Assembly: GCA_013695245.1 (NCBI GenBank)
Contig: JACDAW010000339.1
Coordinates: 1 to 5,525 of the forward strand
DNA: 5,525 nt
Source of the DNA: Pyrinomonadaceae bacterium
GTDB lineage: Bacteria > Acidobacteriota > Blastocatellia > Pyrinomonadales > Pyrinomonadaceae
Direction: 5' to 3'
Below, piece after piece: positions 1 through 5,525 of the stretch; positions within the stretch are counted from its first letter, which is position 1, and the number at the start of each line of letters is the position of its first letter. A program made the position numbers and the translations under genes. The notes beneath the pieces are model-generated. The model ran no database searches. It was not told the DNA's origin and saw nothing but the letters and a program-made list of their open reading frames with translations.

Positions 1-1
1 G

Positions 2-655
2 CTCATGGAGCAGATCGTGCCGACAGTTGAGATCATCCGTCTCGTGGATCGCCTTGCCTCGGACGCGGCGGAAACCGAGCGGCAACGCATCGCCCGCGAC
101 ATTCACGATAGCGTTATTCAACCTTACATCGGCATCCAACTCGGACTCGCCGCGATTCGCCAGAAACTTGATCTCGGCGGCTTTGATGTGATGAGCGACG
201 TGAAGAATCTGATCGAGATCAGCGGCACCGAGATCAACGGACTGCGCAATTATATGAGCGGGCTGCGAAGCGTTCATTCGCGCGACGGTAGCCTTGTTCC
301 GGCCGTTGAGCGCTTCGCCGCGAAATTCAGCGAAGCCGCAGGCATCCGCGTTCAAGTCGAAACTGCGTCTGACGGCATCCACGTCAACGACCGCCTCGCC
401 GCCGAAGCCTTCCAGATGGTCGCGGAGGGTTTAAGCAACATCAGGCGTCACACGGAAGCAACGCGCGCCTCGATTAGCCTCGCGCATCTCGATGATCGTT
501 TCCTGCTCAGCATCGCCAACGATGCCCCGAACAATGTCGCCTCCGCGCCTTTCGTGCCGCGCTCGATTACGGAACGAGCGCGCGCGCTCGGCGGCGGCGC
601 TTCCGTCAAGTGTGAGGATGGCGAGACAATCGTTAGAGTTGAAATTCCCCTTTAA
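2..655 (+). CDS. Sensor histidine kinase, NarL/LiaS-type (HisKA_3 + HATPase), C-terminal part
   Basis: This is the catalytic end of a two-component sensor kinase; it should autophosphorylate on a histidine and pass the phosphate to the regulator encoded just downstream. Numbering from the Met codon at base 5, residues 24-48 are a HisKA_3 dimerisation helix with the H-box ERQRIARDIHDSV, so H34 is the expected phosphoacceptor. Residues 133-160 hold an N-box (EGLSNIRRH, with E141, N145 and H149). The frame is open to the left edge, no ribosome site can be seen before base 5, and no sensor or membrane segment is present. The Met at base 5 is therefore probably internal and the gene continues outside the window. 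Oddity: the usual DxGxG and GLxGM glycine boxes are replaced by NDAPNN (172-177) and PRSITERARALGG (185-197), keeping only D173 and the terminal ALGG. Family assignment is firm; the signal sensed is unknown. Confidence 0.9.
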   Translation, partial: LMEQIVPTVEIIRLVDRLASDAAETERQRIARDIHDSVIQPYIGIQLGLAAIRQKLDLGGFDVMSDVKNLIEISGTEINGLRNYMSGLRSVHSRDGSLVPAVERFAAKFSEAAGIRVQVETASDGIHVNDRLAAEAFQMVAEGLSNIRRHTEATRASISLAHLDDRFLLSIANDAPNNVASAPFVPRSITERARALGGGASVKCEDGETIVRVEIPL

Positions 656-673
656 CGCGCGACGCGATTAAAC

Positions 674-1360
674 ATGACTGCTCACTCTCCCTCATCACCG
701 CTCAAAGTTTTGCTTATTGACGATCACGCCATCGTTCGCGCGGGGCTAGTGATGTTGCTGCAAAGCCAGAAGCACATCAATGTTGTCGGCGAAACCGGCG
801 ACGCGAACGAGGCGTTGAGGATCGCCGCGAATGCGCAACCGGACATCATTCTGCTTGATGTAGTTTTAGGCGATACGGACGGGCTTGATCTTCTTCCTCG
901 CTTACGCAAAGCGGCAGACAAAGCGCGCATCCTTATTCTAACCGGCACGCAGAACCAAGAAGTTCACCAAAAAGCGGTGCGGCTCGGCGCGATGGGTTTA
1001 GTTAATAAGGAAACGGCGGCCGAAGTTTTGCTTAAGGCCATTGAGAAGATTAACGCCGGAGAAATTTGGTTTGACCGCATGGTGATGGGCGATGTGCTAA
1101 ACGAGATGGCGCGCGGGAAAGAAGATAAGAGCATTAATCCTGAAATCGCTAAGATCACAAAGCTCACCGACCGCGAGCGCGAGATCATCATCTATATCGC
1201 CGAGGGCTTAAAGAACAAACAGATCGCCGAGCGCATGTTTATTAGCGAAACCACCGTGCGCCACCACCTCACTTCGGTCTTTAACAAGCTCGGCGTCGCG
1301 GATCGCCTCGAACTGATGATCTACGCTTTCCGCCACAAGCTCGTCGCCTCCTCGCGTTAA
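674..1360 (+). CDS. NarL/FixJ-family DNA-binding response regulator
   Basis: This is a cytoplasmic transcription regulator and the likely phosphotransfer partner of the kinase 18 bp upstream. The receiver domain spans about residues 10-127: acidic pair D16-D17 (KVLLIDDHAIVRAGL), phosphoacceptor D62 in IILLDVVLGDTDG, switch residue T90 in LILTGT, and the conserved lysine K112. A linker follows, then a LuxR/GerE helix-turn-helix at about 164-217 (LTDREREII, NKQIAERMFISETTVRHHL, NKLGVADR). All key residues of a phosphorylatable regulator are present, and 228 aa is normal for the family. No good Shine-Dalgarno precedes the ATG (18 bp of spacer, gcgattaaac next to it), which would suit translational coupling to the kinase. 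Target genes cannot be told from the sequence; the adjacent 1405-1836 gene is one candidate. Confidence 0.95.
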   Translation: MTAHSPSSPLKVLLIDDHAIVRAGLVMLLQSQKHINVVGETGDANEALRIAANAQPDIILLDVVLGDTDGLDLLPRLRKAADKARILILTGTQNQEVHQKAVRLGAMGLVNKETAAEVLLKAIEKINAGEIWFDRMVMGDVLNEMARGKEDKSINPEIAKITKLTDREREIIIYIAEGLKNKQIAERMFISETTVRHHLTSVFNKLGVADRLELMIYAFRHKLVASSR

Positions 1361-1404
1361 GCATTTAATCAATCGTCTGCTCACATTAAAGTGGAAACTA
1401 AATC

Positions 1405-1836
1405 ATGCGTGCGACACTTCTGCTCTGTTTAATTGCCCTGTTCTGTATTTACAATTCTTCAACAGCGAGCGGCGAACGGCAAGCGTGCCTCTCTTACGAG
1501 CCGACCGTCGTAACCTTGGCGGGAAGGATCACCAAACACATTTTTCCGGGCCCGCCTAACTACGAGAGCGTGCGGCGCGGCGACGCTCCGGAAACAACTT
1601 GGGTGCTTCATCTCGCCCGTCCCGTTTGCATCGAGCGCGGGCAGGACGAGATCGATGAGCGGGAGGAGGGAGTTATGGATTTGCAGTTGGCCTTAGAGCC
1701 TGCGGAGTACACGCGCTATCGAAATTTACTTAATCAAGTTGTCGTTGTGCGCGGCAAACTTTTTCACTCACACACGGGGCATCACCACACAAAAGTTTTG
1801 CTCGACGTAAACGACATAAAGAGAAACAAAAGGTGA
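1405..1836 (+). CDS. Small exported DUF4431-like protein
   Basis: This encodes a 143-aa protein of unknown function. Residues 1-21 look like a Sec signal peptide: R2, hydrophobic core LLLCLIALFCIY, and an S-x-A cleavage site after A21. The mature protein should then be periplasmic or secreted. The mature part has features I associate with DUF4431 proteins: CLSYEPTVVTLAG (28-40), FPGPPNYES (47-55), PETTWVLHL (62-70), a second cysteine at C75, and near the end VVVVRGKLFHSHTGHHHT (112-129) followed by VLLDV. C28 and C75 could form a disulfide and H121, H123 and H126-H128 could bind metal; both are inferences. The ATG has a partial purine stretch (gtggaaa, 1391-1397) at suitable spacing. It lies 44 bp after the response regulator on the same strand, so it may be co-transcribed with it or controlled by it. 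The domain name is recalled, not searched. Confidence 0.85.
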   Translation: MRATLLLCLIALFCIYNSSTASGERQACLSYEPTVVTLAGRITKHIFPGPPNYESVRRGDAPETTWVLHLARPVCIERGQDEIDEREEGVMDLQLALEPAEYTRYRNLLNQVVVVRGKLFHSHTGHHHTKVLLDVNDIKRNKR

Positions 1837-1937
1837 CGGAAGGAATTCGCATCCTGTTCTCTTCGCGCGGACAAGGGCGATGCGCGCCGTCCAAAATTTC
1901 TCTTCGTCTATTCTCTATTAACGCCTTCGCCCTCCTA
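1837..1937. other. Convergent intergenic gap, no clear terminator
   Basis: These 101 bp separate the ends of two converging genes. The only symmetry found is a 7-bp inverted repeat, agggcga (1874-1880) against tcgccct (1927-1933), with a 46-nt T/C-rich interval. That is too loosely spaced for a classical intrinsic terminator. The + strand is pyrimidine-rich from about 1893 to 1937. I see no ORF with a ribosome site here. Confidence 0.5.
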
Positions 1938-2807
1938 TCACAAATCTATCTTTCCGATCCGCACGCTTAAATCTTCATGCACAGTGATCGTGTGATTGTC
2001 AGGCACATCAATCCAATCCTCTTTCTCTTCCGTCAACCGCTCGCTTGAAACGATCACCGCCCGTGCCGCTTCATCCGCCGCAACCCCGTGCATATCGCAC
2101 ACGCCGCCCGGCAAACATTCAAACTTATGCCCACGCGAGTAGTGAAGCGAAGCGCCTACAATTCCCTCGCCCGACGAATAGCGCGACACGACGGTTGATC
2201 GTCCATCCGTCACAGCGAAGTTATAATACGACGGCTCGGTGATCTCCGCTTCGCGCGTCCAACGGTTTAGTAGTTTTATTGTTTCCACCAGTGCGCGCCG
2301 CATATCGCCCGCCCCTGCGTCATTAAATGGCACATTAAGATTATTTAAGAACACAGCGAAGGCATGTTCCGAATCGGTCGTGCCGGAGATCATGTTGTAG
2401 AATTCATCCTTGAGATTGTCGCGCAAAATTCGCTTGATGCGATTAAAATTTGCGATTGAGCCATTGTGCATCCACATGAAGCGGTCATAATTAAAGGGGT
2501 GCACGTTTACTTCCGAGACGATCATGCCGGGCGAAGCGGCGCGCACGTGCGCAAACATATTCGAGGCGTAAGTCTTCGACGCGAGATTTTGTAGGTTGCG
2601 ATTCGACCACGCCGGGCTGACTGAGCGCTGCACACACGGCGTTGGATCAATCTCCGGCACGTACCACCCAACGCCGAAGCCATCGCCGTTCAGAGGCTCG
2701 GCTCTTTCACGCGCGCGGTAAGATTGCATGATCAACGAATTAACCGGACGATACAGCAGATCACTCAGCAGCAATGCCGCGCCTTTGTAAGCGATAAAAC
2801 GACACAT
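1938..2807 (-). CDS. Class II (Ntn-type) glutamine amidotransferase, EgtC/Dug3-like
   Basis: This 289-aa N-terminal-nucleophile amidohydrolase should hydrolyse a gamma-glutamyl amide (glutamine or a gamma-glutamyl peptide). It starts MCRFIAYKG, so C2 becomes the catalytic N-terminal cysteine once Met1 is removed; this fixes the start. Other family motifs follow in order: LNGDGFGVGWY (39-49), FAHVRAAS (85-92), NVHPF (101-105), MHNGSIANF (113-121, with the oxyanion-type Asn/Gly) and GTTDSEHAF (142-150). Late motifs are EPSYYNFAVTDG (191-202) and VIVSSERL (251-258). The pattern looks closer to EgtC and to yeast Dug3, the glutathione-degrading amidotransferase subunit, than to biosynthetic GlmS/PurF enzymes. 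No synthase domain is attached and no egtB, egtD or Dug2-like peptidase is visible, so the substrate is open. No Shine-Dalgarno is evident; the 13 bases before the ATG read taaaagaaaatct. The gene is divergent from 2837-3067. Confidence 0.92.
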   Translation of the reverse strand: MCRFIAYKGAALLLSDLLYRPVNSLIMQSYRARERAEPLNGDGFGVGWYVPEIDPTPCVQRSVSPAWSNRNLQNLASKTYASNMFAHVRAASPGMIVSEVNVHPFNYDRFMWMHNGSIANFNRIKRILRDNLKDEFYNMISGTTDSEHAFAVFLNNLNVPFNDAGAGDMRRALVETIKLLNRWTREAEITEPSYYNFAVTDGRSTVVSRYSSGEGIVGASLHYSRGHKFECLPGGVCDMHGVAADEAARAVIVSSERLTEEKEDWIDVPDNHTITVHEDLSVRIGKIDL

Positions 2808-2812
2808 AGATT
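2785..2812 (+). promoter_or_regulatory. Weak candidate sigma70-like promoter for the small charged-protein gene
   Basis: A TTGTAA box (2785-2790) and a TAGATT box (2807-2812) are separated by 16 bp, each matching the sigma70 consensus at 4 of 6 positions. They lie just upstream of the ATG at 2837. The candidate overlaps the first codons of the divergent amidotransferase gene, as any + strand promoter here would have to, because the spacer is only 29 bp. Matches of this quality arise often by chance. Confidence 0.2.
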
Positions 2813-2823
2813 TTCTTTTACTC

Positions 2824-2829
2824 GGAGAG
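2824..2829 (+). promoter_or_regulatory. Ribosome binding site of the small charged-protein gene
   Basis: GGAGAG lies 7 nt before the ATG at 2837. It is the best-placed Shine-Dalgarno sequence in the window and a main reason to accept this small ORF as a real gene. Confidence 0.65.
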
Positions 2830-2836
2830 ACAGAAT

Positions 2837-3067
2837 ATGAGCGAACGCGAAAAAGACTTTACACGGGACGCACCCGCCGGATCGCACCCGCAACGCGCGC
2901 GCCGCTCAGGGCGCAGTTACTATTACGACGACGCGACCGGCTATGAAATCTACAACCCGGAAGAGGACGTGGAAACCGTCGAAGACGAAAACGCTCCGAC
3001 ATCGCGCAACGACGCCGACACACAACCGAAAGTTGATTCTCCGCCCGACGAAGCGCAGCGCAAATAA
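2837..3067 (+). CDS. Small, highly charged, probably disordered protein of unknown function
   Basis: I do not recognise this 76-aa protein. It has no signal peptide, membrane segment or cysteine. The N-terminal third is basic (RARRSGR, 21-27), followed by a tyrosine-rich core SYYYDDATGYEIYNPEED (27-44). The tail is acidic and rich in D, E, P, T and N (45-76) with a final QRK. This composition suggests an unstructured, soluble protein; the tyrosine core is the only part likely to be conserved. Support for its reality: a well-spaced GGAGAG ribosome site, position in an otherwise empty interval between two genes of the other strand, and composition like its neighbours. Two other ORFs overlap it in other frames; they lack comparable ribosome sites and I treat them as shadows. 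It starts 29 bp from the divergent amidotransferase gene. Confidence 0.7.
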   Translation: MSEREKDFTRDAPAGSHPQRARRSGRSYYYDDATGYEIYNPEEDVETVEDENAPTSRNDADTQPKVDSPPDEAQRK

Positions 3068-3158
3068 CCGCGATTCATCAACGTATACAGACGTGATAAA
3101 CATTTGGCATCATGAAAGGAGTTTTACAGCAGCGCGCCGTGAGCGGTAAGAGAGTTTC
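3068..3158. other. Convergent intergenic gap
   Basis: This 91-bp interval lies between the ends of the small charged-protein gene and the phosphoesterase gene. A tiny hairpin, GAGA-gtt-TCTC (3150-3160), overlaps the phosphoesterase stop codon but has only a 4-bp stem and no clean T-run on either side. A 30-codon reading frame from ATG at 3112 runs into the antisense of the phosphoesterase and looks spurious. I see nothing else here. Confidence 0.5.
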
Positions 3159-3620
3159 TCAATTCTTTTGGCTTGTCTTCTCTCCGACGATCTCCGCCGC
3201 GTGACCTTTGACGGCAAACTTATCCTTAAGCTTCTGCAAAAGCCACATCGGTTTATCGCCTTCTTTGCGTTTCTTCATCTTAAAGAGCCGCCACCCGCCT
3301 TTAAGTCTCTCGCCGTCCAATCGAAATCGCAGCGCACCGTTTTGCCAGCTCTCAAGAGAATCGCCTTCCATCTCAAAAGTCCCTATGTCCCAGCGATAAA
3401 CCTGCCCCGCGCCATAACTGCCTTCCGGCAACACGCCCGTGAAGTTGAGATACGAAAGCGCGTGGTCAGAAACTTCAACCGCTAACCGCCTCACTGTTGG
3501 GTCAAGCGACACGCCCTTAGGAACTGCCCAACTTTTCAGCACGCCGCCGATCTCTAAACGAAAATCCCAATGTAGATGACTCGCATGATGTTCTTGGACA
3601 ACAAAACTTCCCCTCTTCAT
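3159..3620 (-). CDS. Stand-alone DNA ligase D-type 3'-phosphoesterase domain protein
   Basis: This 153-aa protein matches the phosphoesterase module that in LigD cleans 3' ends (3'-phosphate or 3'-ribonucleotide) during bacterial non-homologous end joining. The signature is FVVQEHHASHLHWDFRLE (6-23), SWAVPKG (30-36), VSDHALSY (50-57), and LPEGSYGAGQVYRWDIG (64-80). Next come GALRFRLDGERLKGGWRLFK (95-114) and PMWLLQKLKDKFA (124-136). By recalled alignment with the Pseudomonas LigD domain, H11, H17, D19, R21, H53 and Y57 correspond to its metal-binding and catalytic residues, so the active site looks complete. There is no ligase or polymerase domain and no Ku gene in the window. The start is supported by aagga (complement of 3631-3635) 10 nt upstream. 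It lies 44 bp downstream of typA on the same strand with no terminator visible between, so co-transcription is likely. A role in repair is inferred from the family. Confidence 0.9.
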   Translation of the reverse strand: MKRGSFVVQEHHASHLHWDFRLEIGGVLKSWAVPKGVSLDPTVRRLAVEVSDHALSYLNFTGVLPEGSYGAGQVYRWDIGTFEMEGDSLESWQNGALRFRLDGERLKGGWRLFKMKKRKEGDKPMWLLQKLKDKFAVKGHAAEIVGEKTSQKN

Positions 3621-3630
3621 TGCTCGCTAA

Positions 3631-3635
3631 TCCTT
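3631..3635 (-). promoter_or_regulatory. Ribosome binding site of the phosphoesterase gene
   Basis: AAGGA on the minus strand sits 10 nt before the ATG whose complement is at 3618-3620, which supports that start. It lies within the 44-bp gap after typA. Confidence 0.5.
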
Positions 3636-3664
3636 CAACATGCTCCAGCATCCCAAGCGCGGTT

Positions 3665-5485
3665 TTAACTTTCCGCTTTGCGCTTCGGTCGCTCGTTAGG
3701 CTTTAACACGCGCTTGCGCAAACGAATTGATTGCGGCGTTACTTCCACAAGTTCATCGTCGGCGATGAACTCCAACGCTTGCTCAAGCGATAATTCTTTC
3801 ACCGGCACTAATCGCAACGCTTCGTCGGCCGATGCGGCGCGCATGTTCGTCAACTTCTTTTCTTTGATCGCGTTGACATCCAAATCAACCGAGCGCGCAT
3901 TCTCGCCGACGATCATGCCTTCATAAACTTTCACGCCGGGACGCGCGAAGAGCGTGCCGCGTTCCTGCAAATTATAAAGCGCGTAAGTCGTCGTCTCGCC
4001 CGTCCGGTCGGCGACGAGCGATCCTGTCGAGCGTCCGCGCATCGCGCCCTGCCATGCGCCCCAACGTAGAAACAAGGTATTTAAAAGTCCCGTGCCCTTC
4101 GTCTCCGTTAAAAACTCGTTGCGAAACCCGATCAAGCCGCGCGACGGCGTTTCGTATTCAAGTCGCACACGCCCCGTCCCGTGATTGACCATCTTCGTCA
4201 TCTGACCCTTGCGCCGCCCCATCGCTTCCGTCACCACGCCGATAAATTCATCGGGGCAATCAACGACGACGAGTTCAATCGGCTCTAATGTTTTGCCGTC
4301 CTGCTCGCGCGTGATCACCTCCGGCTTCGACACCTGCAATTCGTAACCTTCACGGCGCATCATCTCTATAAGGATCGCCAACTGCAACTCGCCGCGCCCG
4401 GACACCTTCGATTGATCCGGCGAATCCGTCTCTTCAACTCTGATCGCCACGTTCGACAACGTCTCTTTATCAAGCCGCTCGCGCAATTGCCGCGACGTAA
4501 CAAACTTCCCTTCGTGTCCTGAGAACGGCGACGTGTTAACGCCAAAGACCATCGAGATCGTCGGCTCATCAACGGCAATGGTGGGAAGCGCCTGCGGATT
4601 CTCCACGCCCGTAATCGTTTCGCCGATCTCGATCTCATCAATTCCCGCGATGGCAACGAGTTCACCGAAGCTCGCGCTCTCGACCGACTCTCGCTTCAAA
4701 CCTTCAAACACGTAGAGTTGCGAAACGCGCGTGCGCGCCACACTACCGTCTCGCTTGATGATCGAGATCATATCGCCCTGCTTGATCTCACCCGAAAATA
4801 TGCGGCCGATGGCCAGTCGCCCGACGTAATCGTTGTAATCGAGATTAACGACGAGCAGTTGAAGGCTGTCGTCGCGCACGGCGCGCGGCGCAGGAATGGT
4901 CTTTACGATCTCGTCGAAGAGCGGACGCAAATCTTTTCCTTCATCGGCTAAATTCTTTTTCGCCATGCCGTCACGCGAGATTGCGTAAAGGATCGGGAAA
5001 TTGATCTGCTCGTCTGAAGCGTCCAAGTCAATAAAGAGTTCGTAGATTTCGTCAACAACTTCGGCGGGGCGCGCATCGTGACGATCAATTTTATTAACCA
5101 CGGCAATCGTCGGCAGCCGCGCCTCCAAAGCTTTGCGAAGCACAAACCTAGTTTGCGGCAGACAGCCTTCGGCCGCGTCAACCAAAAGCATCACGCCATC
5201 AACCATCTTCAACACGCGCTCAACTTCGCCGCCAAAGTCGGCGTGACCCGGCGTGTCAACGATATTTATTTTTACATCACCGTAGCGAACGGCCGTATTC
5301 TTCGCCATGATCGTAATGCCGCGCTCGCGCTCTAAGTCCATCGAGTCCATTACGCGATCTCTCACCTGTTCGTTTTCACGAAACGTGCCCGACTGTCTGA
5401 GCATCGCATCAACGAGCGTCGTCTTGCCGTGATCGACGTGGGCGATAATCGCAATGTTGCGTATCTCTTTTCTTTCTTGCGTCAT
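3665..5485 (-). CDS. typA: Ribosome-associated translational GTPase TypA/BipA
   Basis: TypA/BipA is an EF-G-like GTPase that binds the 70S ribosome and is linked to ribosome assembly and stress or cold adaptation. At 606 aa it matches the usual full length (about 600). The GTPase domain shows the P-loop AHVDHGKT (15-22), switch I RERGITI (53-59), DTPGHADF (77-84) and NKID (131-134). The DxxG and NKxD residues are intact. Domain II covers about 205-295. GRGELQLAILIEMMRREGYE (363-382) and PDEFIGVVTEAMGRRKGQM (411-429) are EF-G-like domain III/V segments. The BipA-specific C-terminal part includes PSRGLIGFRNEF (447-458), GTGLLNT (464-470), KKLTNMRA (543-550) and EQALEFIADDELVEVTP (568-584), which separates it from EF-G and LepA. 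A small variation is EGCLPQTRF (106-114), where many homologues have EGPMPQTRF. The start matches the family but has no Shine-Dalgarno. The phosphoesterase gene follows 44 bp downstream. Confidence 0.98.
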   Translation of the reverse strand: MTQERKEIRNIAIIAHVDHGKTTLVDAMLRQSGTFRENEQVRDRVMDSMDLERERGITIMAKNTAVRYGDVKINIVDTPGHADFGGEVERVLKMVDGVMLLVDAAEGCLPQTRFVLRKALEARLPTIAVVNKIDRHDARPAEVVDEIYELFIDLDASDEQINFPILYAISRDGMAKKNLADEGKDLRPLFDEIVKTIPAPRAVRDDSLQLLVVNLDYNDYVGRLAIGRIFSGEIKQGDMISIIKRDGSVARTRVSQLYVFEGLKRESVESASFGELVAIAGIDEIEIGETITGVENPQALPTIAVDEPTISMVFGVNTSPFSGHEGKFVTSRQLRERLDKETLSNVAIRVEETDSPDQSKVSGRGELQLAILIEMMRREGYELQVSKPEVITREQDGKTLEPIELVVVDCPDEFIGVVTEAMGRRKGQMTKMVNHGTGRVRLEYETPSRGLIGFRNEFLTETKGTGLLNTLFLRWGAWQGAMRGRSTGSLVADRTGETTTYALYNLQERGTLFARPGVKVYEGMIVGENARSVDLDVNAIKEKKLTNMRAASADEALRLVPVKELSLEQALEFIADDELVEVTPQSIRLRKRVLKPNERPKRKAES

Positions 5486-5525
5486 AAAAGGAATTTAATT
5501 GCTGAAATTTGGGATTTGAAACGGA
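5486..5525 (-). promoter_or_regulatory. AT-rich leader upstream of typA, no Shine-Dalgarno
   Basis: Read towards typA, the last bases before the ATG are aattaaattcctttt, which is pyrimidine-rich and lacks any GGAG-like core. The region is AT-rich compared with the rest of the window, as expected for a promoter or an unstructured leader. The TTAAAT within it resembles a -10 box, but it lies so close to the ATG that use would give an almost leaderless mRNA. The window ends here, so the promoter proper may be outside. Confidence 0.3.

Noticed and set aside
1405..1450. Possible lipoprotein signal using the cysteine at residue 14 (ALFC).
   Set aside because: A Phe sits at the position before Cys where a lipobox needs Gly/Ala/Ser, and hydrophobic sequence continues after it; an ordinary signal peptide fits better.
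1874..1933. Inverted repeat agggcga/tcgccct in the first convergent gap.
   Set aside because: Only 7 bp with a 46-nt loop; expected by chance and not followed by a U-tract.
2912..2968. The GRSYYYDDATG segment of the small protein resembles the middle of a WW domain.
   Set aside because: The first signature Trp and the final Trp/Pro positions are missing, and WW domains are rare in bacteria; likely chance.
3112..3204. A 30-codon ORF starting at ATG 3112, with an internal aaaggag sequence.
   Set aside because: The aaaggag lies within the ORF rather than before it, and the rest is antisense to the phosphoesterase gene end.
3168..3485. A 105-aa + strand ORF opposite the phosphoesterase gene.
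   Set aside because: It is a mirror of a well-supported conserved gene, with no ribosome site and no recognisable motif.
3639..3652. Hairpin ATGCT-CC-AGCAT between typA and the phosphoesterase gene.
   Set aside because: It has a five-base stem with an almost absent loop and no T-run on the minus strand; it cannot be a convincing terminator.

Overview
The window holds seven probable protein genes in about 5.5 kb. It is densely packed and has moderate-to-high GC, with no RNA genes, insertion sequences, CRISPR arrays or phage genes that I could recognise. The gene set (NarL-type two-component pair, secreted DUF4431-like protein, class II amidotransferase, free-standing LigD-type phosphoesterase, TypA/BipA) fits an ordinary chromosomal stretch of a Gram-negative-type bacterium. 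The style of the proteins, such as the PRSITERA-type end of the kinase and the small YYYDD protein, makes me lean towards Acidobacteriota (Blastocatellia-like). That is an impression from memory, not something proved here.

Layout: on the + strand, bases 2-655 are the C-terminal part of a histidine kinase cut by the left edge. It is followed after 18 bp by its NarL/FixJ-type response regulator (674-1360), and 44 bp later by a small exported DUF4431-like protein (1405-1836). These three could be one transcript. Facing them on the - strand is a class II glutamine amidotransferase of the EgtC/Dug3-like type (1938-2807). Only 29 bp separates its start from a divergent small, highly charged protein (2837-3067). 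The right half is a - strand pair: typA (5485 down to 3665) followed 44 bp later by a stand-alone DNA-ligase-D-type 3'-phosphoesterase (3620 down to 3159). The phosphoesterase converges on the small protein gene.

How they work together: only the kinase/regulator pair has a clear functional link. The signal is unseen because the sensor region lies outside the window. The typA-phosphoesterase pair may be co-transcribed, but no common pathway is known to me. I see no multi-gene defence, biosynthetic or mobile system. The points worth a second look are the degenerate ATP-binding glycine boxes of the kinase, the Dug3-like amidotransferase, the orphan phosphoesterase with a complete active site, and the unrecognised small protein sharing a very short divergent spacer.
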